This document shows, one piece after another, positions 47,112 through 56,167 of a stretch of 64,000 bases of DNA. The position numbers and the translations under genes are program-made. This DNA comes from Candidatus Rifleibacteriota bacterium. GTDB taxonomy: Bacteria; Muiribacteriota; Ozemobacteria; Ozemobacterales; Ozemobacteraceae. The DNA lies in the NCBI GenBank assembly GCA_012520995.1, contig JAAYNI010000044.1, positions 1 through 64,000 of the forward strand. Reading direction: 5' to 3'. The notes below the pieces were generated by a model. The model was not told where the DNA came from. It did not search any database and worked only from the letters and a program-made list of their open reading frames with translations. Position 1 is the first letter of the stretch; every line of letters starts with the position of its first letter.

Positions 47112-49580
47112 TTACCATGTATCTTGAAACATAATCTGCGGAGGAGCTTGTTCAGTTTGTTGTTTCGGAGAGCCTGTTTCCACTTTTATTCTCGGCAGCA
47201 TCTGGCTGTCTTGAGTAAAGTTGTTTTTTGGAGAAACTGCAGGAAGCCCCTGCTCTTCGATCGGAGTAAATTGAACAGGATTGAATTGTCGCGGCTGGGT
47301 ATTCAAGACCTCTCCGACATTTCTCCCTGAAACAGAGGTCTTGGAGCTGTCATAAGTAGCACTGAAGAAATCATAAGGCACAGCTGCAGATGTATCTGCG
47401 ATTTCCTCTTCTTCCAGAACTTCCAAAGCAGCAGCCGCACGCTGATTCTTAGCTTCATATGCTGCATGCCTGCAAACCACGACAGGCTGAGAATCAACAG
47501 GAAACATCTGAGTAACTTTGAAAGACCACGGACAGGCAGATGAAGATAAATGCCCCGACAAAGAGCAGATATTACATCTCACCGCATTATTCGGAACAGG
47601 GAAATCTGTTTTAGGATAGTGCTCTAATGCCTTGCTCATAAACTCTTTCCAAGGCGGGCCCGCAACATTTCCGCCAGCTTTGCCTTTACCAAGCGTCTTA
47701 GGCACGTCAAAGCCGAATTCCACAATAGTCACAAGTTCTGGACTTATACCATTAAACCAAGCTTCTTTGTAATCATTTGTTGTTCCTGTTTTACCGCCCA
47801 CCACCCGATCTTTTATTTTGACTCGCCAGCCAGTACCGCGCTCAACAGCATTTCTTAGCATATCGCACATCATACCTGCTGTAACAGCAGACATAACTTC
47901 CTTGGCTTTGGGTAAATCTTCACTCAAAAGGTTGTTTTCACGGTCATATACTCTCAAAATAGAAACCGGCTTGCAGTAAATGCCAGAGTTAACAAAAACT
48001 CCATAGGCACTAGCCAACTCTAACAGGGTACATTGTCCAGATCCAAGAGCTAAGGAAAGATTCGGATCCATAGGGGAGTTTATGCCCAATTTTTTAATAA
48101 ACCGAACAAGCTTTGCAGGAGTAAGAGCATCAATAAGTTTAACAGCAGGAACGTTGTAACTTTTCATCAAAGCTTGCAAAAGAGTTATATAGCCATGAAA
48201 CTTGAGGTCTGAGTTTTGCGGAGACCAAACCTGCAATGTCCAAGGGTTTGTATAGGTTATAGGCTCATCCAAAATAACGTCTCCCGGCAAATAGCCCTCT
48301 TCTAAGGCAGCCGCAAAAACGAAAGGTTTAAACCCTGAACCTGTCTGTATCAGTGCCTGTGTAGTTCTATTAAACTGTGACTGCTCGAATGAACGGCCGC
48401 CATACATAGCCTTTATATGACCATTTTTCGGATCTAAGCAAATAAGAGCGCCATTCATGTCAGGAAACTCTTCCGCAGGATATTCTTTAAATATTGCGGC
48501 ATTATTCATAGCATCTTCAGCATATTTCTGAAAATCCAAGTCAATGGTTGTATATATTTTAAGACCGCCGTTATAAAGCATATTTGCTCCATACTTTTCC
48601 AAAAGCTGGTCTCTGATATAAGCAGCAAAATAGGGAGCAATCTGCTCTTCTTTTTCCATAGGCTTCAAAGCAGGCTCTTGAGCTTTAGCCTCCTCGTATT
48701 GGCTAGGAGTTATAAAACCCAGAGAAGCCATTTTAGAAAGCACCAATTCTCTGCGCCTAGCATTGTTTTCGGGATATTTATAAGGAGAGTAGTAAACCGG
48801 GCTCTTAGGTATAGAGCTAAGCATAGCACATTCAGATAAAGTCAGTTCTGATGGATCTGTCTTCCCAAAATAAAGCTCTGCTGCAGCGGCAAGACCGTAA
48901 GCTCCATGACCAAAGTAAATTTCGTTTAAATAAAGTGTCAATATTTCATCTTTGGAATATTTTCGCTCTATTTGAAAAGCCATCATAGCTTCAATTGCTT
49001 TGCGCTTATAACTTTTCTCGTTTGTGAGAAAAACGTTTTTGATAAGTTGCTGAGTCAAAGTCGAGGCACCTTGGACAATACGGCCTGCTTTCACATTAGC
49101 AAGCATGGCTCTGGCAATACCTATGACATCTATTCCATAATGTTCATAAAATCTTTCATCCTCTATGGCAACAACCGAATCTTTCATAATTTTCGGAATT
49201 TCTGTAGAGGAAAGTATTCTGGTACGGTTCTCAGTTGCATGCAGCTTCATAAAAAGCCTGCCCTTTGAGTCGAAAACCTGAGATGTTAAGTTAGGACGAT
49301 AAACAGCATCCGCAATGATAGGTATTCGTTCTGAAAAGGCTTTGACTACCCCAATGAATATCCCTACCAAAACTACCGTAGCAATAAAAGAAAAAATTAA
49401 AGTTACTTTGAAGAAGAACCAAAGCCATCCTATGATCTTCTGAGTCAAAGTTGAAGAATTATCTTCCTCATAGTGCTCTTCTTGCTCTGAGTGAGAAAGC
49501 TGGCTATTAACTGAGAGTTGTTTTGCTTCTATTATTAAAGTTTCTTTGCCGATTTCTCGCGGCTCATTTGGTGTATTCAT
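47112..49580 (-). CDS. Penicillin-binding protein 1A (transglycosylase/transpeptidase)
   Basis: EDERFYEHYGID, GASTLTQQLIKN, GSGFKPFVFAAAL, SYNVPAVK, GGKTGTTNDYKEAWF. Confidence 0.96.
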   Translation of the reverse strand: MNTPNEPREIGKETLIIEAKQLSVNSQLSHSEQEEHYEEDNSSTLTQKIIGWLWFFFKVTLIFSFIATVVLVGIFIGVVKAFSERIPIIADAVYRPNLTSQVFDSKGRLFMKLHATENRTRILSSTEIPKIMKDSVVAIEDERFYEHYGIDVIGIARAMLANVKAGRIVQGASTLTQQLIKNVFLTNEKSYKRKAIEAMMAFQIERKYSKDEILTLYLNEIYFGHGAYGLAAAAELYFGKTDPSELTLSECAMLSSIPKSPVYYSPYKYPENNARRRELVLSKMASLGFITPSQYEEAKAQEPALKPMEKEEQIAPYFAAYIRDQLLEKYGANMLYNGGLKIYTTIDLDFQKYAEDAMNNAAIFKEYPAEEFPDMNGALICLDPKNGHIKAMYGGRSFEQSQFNRTTQALIQTGSGFKPFVFAAALEEGYLPGDVILDEPITYTNPWTLQVWSPQNSDLKFHGYITLLQALMKSYNVPAVKLIDALTPAKLVRFIKKLGINSPMDPNLSLALGSGQCTLLELASAYGVFVNSGIYCKPVSILRVYDRENNLLSEDLPKAKEVMSAVTAGMMCDMLRNAVERGTGWRVKIKDRVVGGKTGTTNDYKEAWFNGISPELVTIVEFGFDVPKTLGKGKAGGNVAGPPWKEFMSKALEHYPKTDFPVPNNAVRCNICSLSGHLSSSACPWSFKVTQMFPVDSQPVVVCRHAAYEAKNQRAAAALEVLEEEEIADTSAAVPYDFFSATYDSSKTSVSGRNVGEVLNTQPRQFNPVQFTPIEEQGLPAVSPKNNFTQDSQMLPRIKVETGSPKQQTEQAPPQIMFQDTW

Positions 49581-49738
49581 ATTAGTGTACCCGTATAGAT
49601 TTTAACACATATTTCAGATTAGTTTTACAGGATAGATAATAAGACATTTCCGTTATTTTTCAAGCCTTTGCAAAAATCTCTTTTAAAGTGTAAACTACCC
49701 ACGTTCTATATAAAACGTAAGAAAGCGAGAAATTTCAC

Positions 49739-50257
49739 ATGTTAGATAAAAAAGTAATTGACCTTTTACAAAAACAAATAAATGAAGAATTCTATTCAGC
49801 ATACCTCTACCTTCAATTTGCAAATCATCTTGAACATGAAGGCTTTCCAGGCTTTGCGAACTGGTATTATGTTCAGGCACAAGAAGAAAATGATCATGCT
49901 CTTTACCTAATCAAATACCTCCTTGCAAACCAGATAATGCCCGAGCTTGCAACTGTTGCAAAACCTGAATATAAATATGAAGGCATAGAAAAAGTTCTCG
50001 AAGCTGCTCTAACACATGAACAACATATAACATCACTCATCAACGCTATATACAAAGCTGCTGATGAAGCCGCTGACTACAGAACAAAACGCTATCTCGA
50101 CTGGTTCGTAAAAGAACAATTCGAAGAAGAAATAAACGCAGAAGAGCTCATAGACCAATACAATCTTGTAAAAAAATGTGGCACTGGCATAGCTCATCTT
50201 GACAAGAATCTGGCCAAACGCAAGCACGAGCCTCTTTCTCGTGAAGTCACAGACTAA
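49739..50257 (+). CDS. ftn: Bacterial non-heme ferritin
   Basis: INEEFYSAYLYLQFA, EENDHALYLIKYL, FVKEQFEEEINAEELI. Confidence 0.95.
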   Translation: MLDKKVIDLLQKQINEEFYSAYLYLQFANHLEHEGFPGFANWYYVQAQEENDHALYLIKYLLANQIMPELATVAKPEYKYEGIEKVLEAALTHEQHITSLINAIYKAADEAADYRTKRYLDWFVKEQFEEEINAEELIDQYNLVKKCGTGIAHLDKNLAKRKHEPLSREVTD

Positions 50258-50395
50258 TAAAGCAGTGGATAGTGCTTAGCGGCAATGAAATGAATAGTGG
50301 AATTGTTTTAACTATAGACAGACTTTATAACCAATGTAAGCATAAGCACATAGATTCACAAAATCTGTAAAAAAAAATCAAAAAGACATTATATA

Positions 50396-50440
50396 AAGCG
50401 GTTTGAAGTATGAAAACCTCAACCCGCTTTTTTGTTTTTC
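50396..50440 (+). terminator. Hairpin AAGCGGTTTGAAG...CCTCAACCCGCTT plus T-run after ftn
   Basis: Imperfect stem followed by TTTTTTG. Confidence 0.55.
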
Positions 50441-50586
50441 TGCTTTTAACCTTTTTAAAACTTTACCCTCTATATTTTACATTATCAAAACTCACCACTG
50501 CTGCTAAAATTCCCACTCTTCCTTCAACTGTACATTTCATGTATAATTAAAAAATATATAATAACCAGGTATGAGGTGAAGATAAG

Positions 50587-52230
50587 ATGAAAAAGACCCT
50601 AGCAGTCCTTTTGTCCGCTCTGCTTTTTTCTACTCCCTTGTTTGCCGTAATGGAATCACCTACGCAAACAAAATATCCCAAGACAGAAAATCCTGTTGTA
50701 AAGCCATCTGAAGATTTTATCAAAAAAATTTTTGTAAATAAATCTTTCTCTGAAGGCATTGAATCTATAACCCTTACTGAAGATGGAACAGCATTATCCA
50801 GTGCTATGGGCACACTCTCCTCTCCTCTCATGGGTAATATGGAAAAAGCTGTAGAATCTTATATCAGAGAAAATGCAGTTCTATTCAATTTGCCAAGCAA
50901 CAAACGCTCAAGCGATATTCTCTCGCTGGAGAAAAAACAAAGTTCAGGAAACGCAAATCACTTCGTTTATAGAATGAAGATAGAAGACATTCCGGTAAGA
51001 GATGCTACTATTGCTATAAACTTGGACAAAGACAGAGCCGTATCTCTTGTTCACGGTTCCCTGCCCACAATAAAAGAAATAGTTAACGAAGTAGCATACT
51101 CAGAGTTTCAAGCTATGAAAGAAGCTAGAAAACTGGCTAAAGTCACTAAACTCAGAGCTCTTCCCAAAGCAGAAGTAGAACTTCTGCCCTTCGACCTCAA
51201 AAAAGGACTGGCAAAATATGTTTACAGCGTAAAACTTCCCGCACAAGAACCCCTTGGCGACTGGGAAGTCCTCCTTGATGCAGAAAACTATGAGCTAATC
51301 AGTTTGACAAACATGATGGTTTTCGCTCCAAACGGCAAAGGTGCTTGCTATCCGACAAACCCTCTAAAATCTAAAGTAACAGTAATTCCTCTCCACGACC
51401 TCACATCCTCTTCTCTACACGGCAAAGACTGCAGAGTAAACAACAGCAAAGAGAAAAATGCCTCCAACCCTGACAATATTCATATCTACGACCCATCTAC
51501 CACACACTTTGATGAGGTAGGAGCTTATCACTATATTTCAACAGGTTACGAATTTTACAGAAGCATGGGTCACCCTCCCATGAGAAATATCTTAGTTTAT
51601 GTCCACTATGGCGATAACTATGACAACGCCTTTTTCAGCCCTTTTGAAAACAGAATCTGCTTCGGCGCAGGCAATAAACTGAACAATCTTGCCCGTGAAG
51701 CAGCGGTCGCCTATCATGAATTTGCACACGCAACTTTGGCTACGATAGTCCGCTTGGCCTATTCCAAAGAAAGCGGTGCCATAAATGAAGGACAAGCAGA
51801 CTATTTCGGTTGCTCTATAACCGATGATCCTATAATAGGCGAATGGGTCTGCCAAAAAATCTCTCGCCCCCACCTCAGAAATCTGGAAGATGATCTTAAA
51901 TACCCCAAGGATATTAAAGGTGAAGTGCATGCTGACGGCAGAATTTGGGGTACAACTCTCTGGGATATTCGCAAAGCCATAGGAAAAAAAGACGCGGATT
52001 TGTTAATTTACAAGAGTCTTTTCTATCTTAAGCCAGGAAGTCCAACCTTCATGGATGGTTTCAATGCCTTGATATCTGCAGACAAAGATAATTTTAATGG
52101 CAAATATGCCAAGAGACTTTCAGCCATTTTCACAGAAAGAGGGATAACTCCCGAAGCATACAAAGGAGCTGTTCTTACCAATAGACAAGTAAGAGAAATC
52201 AGAAACTTCAACGAAATTTATAACAAATAA
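50587..52230 (+). CDS. Secreted gluzincin metallopeptidase (M4/M36-like) with FTP/PepSY-like propeptide
   Basis: Signal peptide; AYHEFAHATLA (HExxH) and GAINEGQADYFG glutamate motif. Confidence 0.83.
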   Translation: MKKTLAVLLSALLFSTPLFAVMESPTQTKYPKTENPVVKPSEDFIKKIFVNKSFSEGIESITLTEDGTALSSAMGTLSSPLMGNMEKAVESYIRENAVLFNLPSNKRSSDILSLEKKQSSGNANHFVYRMKIEDIPVRDATIAINLDKDRAVSLVHGSLPTIKEIVNEVAYSEFQAMKEARKLAKVTKLRALPKAEVELLPFDLKKGLAKYVYSVKLPAQEPLGDWEVLLDAENYELISLTNMMVFAPNGKGACYPTNPLKSKVTVIPLHDLTSSSLHGKDCRVNNSKEKNASNPDNIHIYDPSTTHFDEVGAYHYISTGYEFYRSMGHPPMRNILVYVHYGDNYDNAFFSPFENRICFGAGNKLNNLAREAAVAYHEFAHATLATIVRLAYSKESGAINEGQADYFGCSITDDPIIGEWVCQKISRPHLRNLEDDLKYPKDIKGEVHADGRIWGTTLWDIRKAIGKKDADLLIYKSLFYLKPGSPTFMDGFNALISADKDNFNGKYAKRLSAIFTERGITPEAYKGAVLTNRQVREIRNFNEIYNK

Positions 52231-52286
52231 AAGCTAAATAAAAAAATCGCCCGAGGCACACCTCAGGCGATTTTTTTATTTAGCTT
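52231..52286. terminator. 26-bp-stem hairpin, bidirectional terminator
   Basis: AAGCTAAATAAAAAAATCGCCCGAGG-CACA-CCTCAGGCGATTTTTTTATTTAGCTT; one mismatch. Confidence 0.92.
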
Positions 52287-52323
52287 TTCTATCCAAAAGT
52301 TTCAGCTGTTTATCAGCTGCTTA

Positions 52324-52387
52324 GAGCAATTATCAATTTCAGCAATTGAGCCTAAAACAATCGACTCGCCACTCACCACTCGTCACG
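52324..52387. repeat. Mosaic heptad-core intergenic repeat, copy F
   Basis: TCGCCAC-TCACCAC-TCGTCAC; flank AGCAATTATCA..TTCAGCAATTGAG shared with copy B. Confidence 0.85.
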
Positions 52388-52471
52388 GTGCTATGTATAC
52401 TTTTTAGCAGCTATTGTTTTGTGAATTTTGAATAGCTCTTAAGGTTTTAGCTGCAACACAGTATCAGCGAA

Positions 52472-53632
52472 TTACTCCATGTAGAACTCTTTCAGTTTCT
52501 TCGATCTGCTCGGATGTCTGAGCTTTCTAAGAGCTTTAGCTTCAATCTGTCTTATTCGTTCTCTTGTGACACCGAACTTTTGTCCGACTTCCTCAAGAGT
52601 CCGCTGCCAACCGTCCTCAAGACCAAATCTGTATTTAATAACCCTTGATTCGCGTTCAGTAAGAGTTGCCAATACTTTATTAATTTGTTCTTTTAGAATC
52701 AAGTTGAAAGCAGTTTCTGCTGGAGGCAGAGCTGTTTTATCTTCAATAAAATCGCCAAGACGAGAATCCTCTTCTCCGTTAATCGGTGTTTCCAGAGAAA
52801 TGGGGTCCATAGCGGTTTTCATGATATTCTTAACTTTATCAATCGGAAGAGCTACTTCCTCAGCCAACTCTTCAACGGAAGGATCTCGTCCCAGTTTCTG
52901 AACCAGTTTTCTGGAAGCCTTTCTCAGCTTATTGATAGTTTCAACCATATGAACGGGAATACGTATTGTTCTAGCCTGATCAGCAATTGCTCTGGTAATG
53001 GCTTGACGTATCCACCAAATAGCATAAGTCGAAAACTTGTAGCCTTTTCTGTATTTGAATTTTTCAACGGCTCTTATCAGACCTTGATTGCCTTCTTGAA
53101 TAAGATCGAGGAAAAGCAATCCGCGCTTAGTATACTTTTTAGCTACGGAAACCACCAAACGCAAGTTAGCTTCTATAAGCTTCCTTTGTGCATCCTGATC
53201 GCCATGTTCTATTCTCTTTGCAAGAGTAACTTCTTCCTGCATAGTCAAAAGCCGAATTTTACCAATTTCTCGCAAATAAACTCTGACTGAGTCATCAATA
53301 TCATCAAACTCTGCAGGTTTCTTTTCTTCTTTTACTTTCTTTTTCGAGCCGGCTACAGGAATAGTTTTTTCAGCCGAGTCGGTATCATCACCGTCAACCA
53401 GCTCAACTTCTTTTTCCATCAGCTCATTTATAAGCTGTTCGAAAATTTCAACAGGAAGACCGTCCGGCAAAGCTTTATTGATAGATTGATAAGACAAATA
53501 GCCTTGCTCAGTGCCTGTCTGTATCAAATCAGCTTTGATCTCATCCAGCGATCGCTGCTGTCTTTTCGCAGTGGCGGCAATAACAGCTCCTGGCGTTACC
53601 AACGCCTCTTCTTGCGCCTTCTGTGTATTCAT
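52472..53632 (-). CDS. rpoD: RNA polymerase primary sigma factor
   Basis: [63 protein letters not shown]; next to dnaG. Confidence 0.96.
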   Translation of the reverse strand: MNTQKAQEEALVTPGAVIAATAKRQQRSLDEIKADLIQTGTEQGYLSYQSINKALPDGLPVEIFEQLINELMEKEVELVDGDDTDSAEKTIPVAGSKKKVKEEKKPAEFDDIDDSVRVYLREIGKIRLLTMQEEVTLAKRIEHGDQDAQRKLIEANLRLVVSVAKKYTKRGLLFLDLIQEGNQGLIRAVEKFKYRKGYKFSTYAIWWIRQAITRAIADQARTIRIPVHMVETINKLRKASRKLVQKLGRDPSVEELAEEVALPIDKVKNIMKTAMDPISLETPINGEEDSRLGDFIEDKTALPPAETAFNLILKEQINKVLATLTERESRVIKYRFGLEDGWQRTLEEVGQKFGVTRERIRQIEAKALRKLRHPSRSKKLKEFYME

Positions 53633-53647
53633 ATTTAGTCCTTAGGT

Positions 53648-55414
53648 TTAATTATGTTCGTTCAATATTTCCAGTTTTCTTTTCAGCGAAAGCATTCTCA
53701 TGCTCTTCTCTGCTGCTGCCGCATCATTGCCTGCAGCCTCAGCTTCGCTTATGGAACGCTGCAACAGTTCTAATTCATTGTTGAGTCTAGTTTTAATCAA
53801 TCCTTTAATACATTCCTCCATGGGCTCTTCAGGTCTGTTTTCAAGTTTAGTAATAAGTTCGCTAAGTCTTGAAACCAGCTCAGATTCATCAAGAGAGGCC
53901 AAGATTTCAGCGGGTCGCATAGAACCGCCAGACATTTCTTGATGTGCCGTCATAGCAAGATAAATCTTTCTAAGAAGTTCGTCAGAAAAGTCTTCTGGTA
54001 AAAGCATAGCCTTAACTCTGTCAATTTCGCCAGGTTGTTCAAGCAAATGCATCAGAATCCACTCCTGACGTTTTACTGTACCGTCCGCCCCCTGTTTGGA
54101 AAGTTTTTTTAAGGTTTTTCCCATTGAAATAGAAGAAACCTTGCCGCCTAGCTCTTTTCTCAATATGCCCTGGTCAATATCTAACAAAGCAGATATTTTT
54201 TTTATTATTTCACTTCTGGCAAGAGCAGTAGGAAAGGCAGGAAATATCTCCTTAAACTCTCTGAGCAACCTTTCTTTTATTTGTATCTCCAAGGGAAAAG
54301 TCAAACCCTCAGTTTTCGAGTCAATCAAAAAGGTATAAATATCCTTTGCTTTATCAAGCAAATTTCTGAATTTTTCAGCCCCTTCTCTTCTAAGAAAAGA
54401 GTCAGGGTCGTCCTCTTTGTTGTCAAAACATATAACTCTGGCATTCAATGGCATATCCTTTTGCAAGGATATGGCTCTCAAAGTAGCTCTTTGCCCAGCT
54501 TCATCAGCATCATAGCAAAAGTAGACATTTTGGCAATTTCTGGCCAAAAGGCTCATCTGAAATGAACTGATAGCTGTTCCCAAAGTTGCAGTCACATTTT
54601 TGAAACCATACTGCCAAAGAGTTATAGCGTCCATATAGCCCTCAACCACTATGGCCGAGTTCATTCTGCGGATCGCAGGCAAAGCCAAACGAAAGTTGAA
54701 AAGCATTTTTCTTTTATTAAAAATATCTGTTTCGCCTGAATTCAAATATTTCGGTTCATTATCTTTAGTAAGAACTCTTCCGCCGAAAGCAACATATCGG
54801 CCATGTATATCTTTGATAGGAACCATCAAACGGTTTCTAAAAGCATCATAATAGCCTGAAGAATCTGTTCTCTTTCGCAAAAGCCAAGCCGCTTCCATAA
54901 TAGTACGATCGTTTTCTGTCTTGCCAAGTTTTTTCAGCAGAAAATCCCAAGAATCAGGCGCATAACCTATCTCAAAAGTTTCCGCTGTCTCCAAAGATAT
55001 TCCCCTGGCTTCCAGATATGACATAGCAACGCCCCCTCGCAAAAATTCTTTGCGATATAACTCAGAAGCTTTTGCTGCCATAACATACAAAGGGTCGTTT
55101 TTAGAAAACTCCTGACCATCGGCTTCTATCTCTACTCCGACTTGATCAGCGAGAAACTTTACTGCCTCTACAAAAGAAATATTTTCTATTTCCATCAAAA
55201 ATGTAAAAATATCTCCACCTTTACCGCAGCCAAAGCAATGGTAAATCTGCTTATCAGGAACCACAAAGAAACTAGGAGTCTTTTCTTCGTGGAAAGGACA
55301 AAGGGCTTTATAGCTGTTTCCAGATGGAGAGAGTCTGACGTAACCGCCTATGACATTGACCATGTCAACTCTTTCTCTCACTTTGGATATAGTTTCACCA
55401 GAAATCAGTGCCAA
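53648..55414 (-). CDS. dnaG: DNA primase
   Basis: CPFHEEKTPSFFVVPDKQIYHCFGCGKGGD zinc finger; toprim VVEGYMDAI. Confidence 0.96.
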   Translation of the reverse strand: MALISGETISKVRERVDMVNVIGGYVRLSPSGNSYKALCPFHEEKTPSFFVVPDKQIYHCFGCGKGGDIFTFLMEIENISFVEAVKFLADQVGVEIEADGQEFSKNDPLYVMAAKASELYRKEFLRGGVAMSYLEARGISLETAETFEIGYAPDSWDFLLKKLGKTENDRTIMEAAWLLRKRTDSSGYYDAFRNRLMVPIKDIHGRYVAFGGRVLTKDNEPKYLNSGETDIFNKRKMLFNFRLALPAIRRMNSAIVVEGYMDAITLWQYGFKNVTATLGTAISSFQMSLLARNCQNVYFCYDADEAGQRATLRAISLQKDMPLNARVICFDNKEDDPDSFLRREGAEKFRNLLDKAKDIYTFLIDSKTEGLTFPLEIQIKERLLREFKEIFPAFPTALARSEIIKKISALLDIDQGILRKELGGKVSSISMGKTLKKLSKQGADGTVKRQEWILMHLLEQPGEIDRVKAMLLPEDFSDELLRKIYLAMTAHQEMSGGSMRPAEILASLDESELVSRLSELITKLENRPEEPMEECIKGLIKTRLNNELELLQRSISEAEAAGNDAAAAEKSMRMLSLKRKLEILNEHN

Positions 55415-55512
55415 ACTTTAGCCTCGCAAAACAGCATATAAATCAAAATCGCAGAATTATAATATATTTCAGAGCTTTTATCAAGTCCTTGTACACAAAC
55501 AACTAACAAATA

Positions 55513-55692
55513 GTGGTGATTGGTGAGTGGCGAGCTTCATTAAATTAGAAATTAGAAAGTAAAAATAAATGTTTTGGTCTTTTCTGTAATTTCTGTGACC
55601 TGTGTCTTGGGTTTTCGCTACTCCCCACACCCTACGCCCTACTCCCTGATTTTAAGCTATGCTTAAAATCCCGTCTGCGTAATCTGTGGATA
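55513..55692 (+). repeat. Mosaic heptad-core intergenic repeat, copy G
   Basis: GTGGTGA-TTGGTGA-GTGGCGA then AT-rich heptads, CCCT heptads, GATTTTAAGCTATGCTTAAAATC and ATCTGTGGATAG tail; closely parallels copy C. Confidence 0.87.
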
Positions 55693-55705
55693 GAAGAAAG
55701 AAGGT

Positions 55706-55732
55706 AAAAAAAAAGCGCCCTGTTAAGGGCGC
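55706..55732 (-). terminator. Intrinsic terminator downstream of the tRNA genes (GCGCCC-TTAACA-GGGCGC plus T-run)
   Basis: Perfect 6-bp GC stem followed by T9 on the minus strand. Confidence 0.85.
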
Positions 55733-55802
55733 CCCCAATGGGGTTCGAACCCATGTCGCAGCCTTGAAAGGGCTGTGTCCTAGGCCACTAGACGATGGGG
55801 GC
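55730..55802 (-). tRNA. tRNA-Glu (UUC)
   Basis: GCCCCCA/TGGGGGC acceptor; anticodon stem-loop CAGCC-CTTTCAA-GGCTG; T-arm ATGGG-TTCGAAC-CCCAT. Confidence 0.96.
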
Positions 55803-55812
55803 CTTCATCCAA

Positions 55813-55886
55813 TGGGCCCAGCTGGACTTGAACCGGCGACCGCCCGGTTATGAGCCGGGAGCTCTAACCAACTGAGCTATAGGCCC
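55813..55886 (-). tRNA. tRNA with CAU anticodon (Ile2/lysidine type or elongator Met)
   Basis: CCCGG-CTCATAA-CCGGG; T-arm GGTTCAAGTCC resembles E. coli tRNA-Ile2; 74 nt. Confidence 0.93.
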
Positions 55887-56167
55887 GTGGATGTGTAGTC
55901 GATATTAGCGCATGCTGATAAAAAAATCAAGCCCTTTTAGACTTTTTTCTTTAAAATGTCAAAAACAAGAAAATTATCATTTTTAGAATTCCAAAAGTCT
56001 TGCAAAAAAAAACATGTACATTTTTTTTTGTCTCTTATCCTCTTCATTGAAGCTCTTATAAAAGAAAAATAAGGCTTACTATTTCTCTTGCTGCTATTAA
56101 CAAATCCAAATTCATTTGCTATACTTTGTAAATATGCCAGTTCGTGCATACAAGGAGGAATGAATGA

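Noticed and set aside
55937-56149. 70-aa minus-strand ORF upstream of the PAD gene
   Set aside because: AT-rich, no RBS, no recognisable motif; likely the promoter/leader region of the PAD gene.
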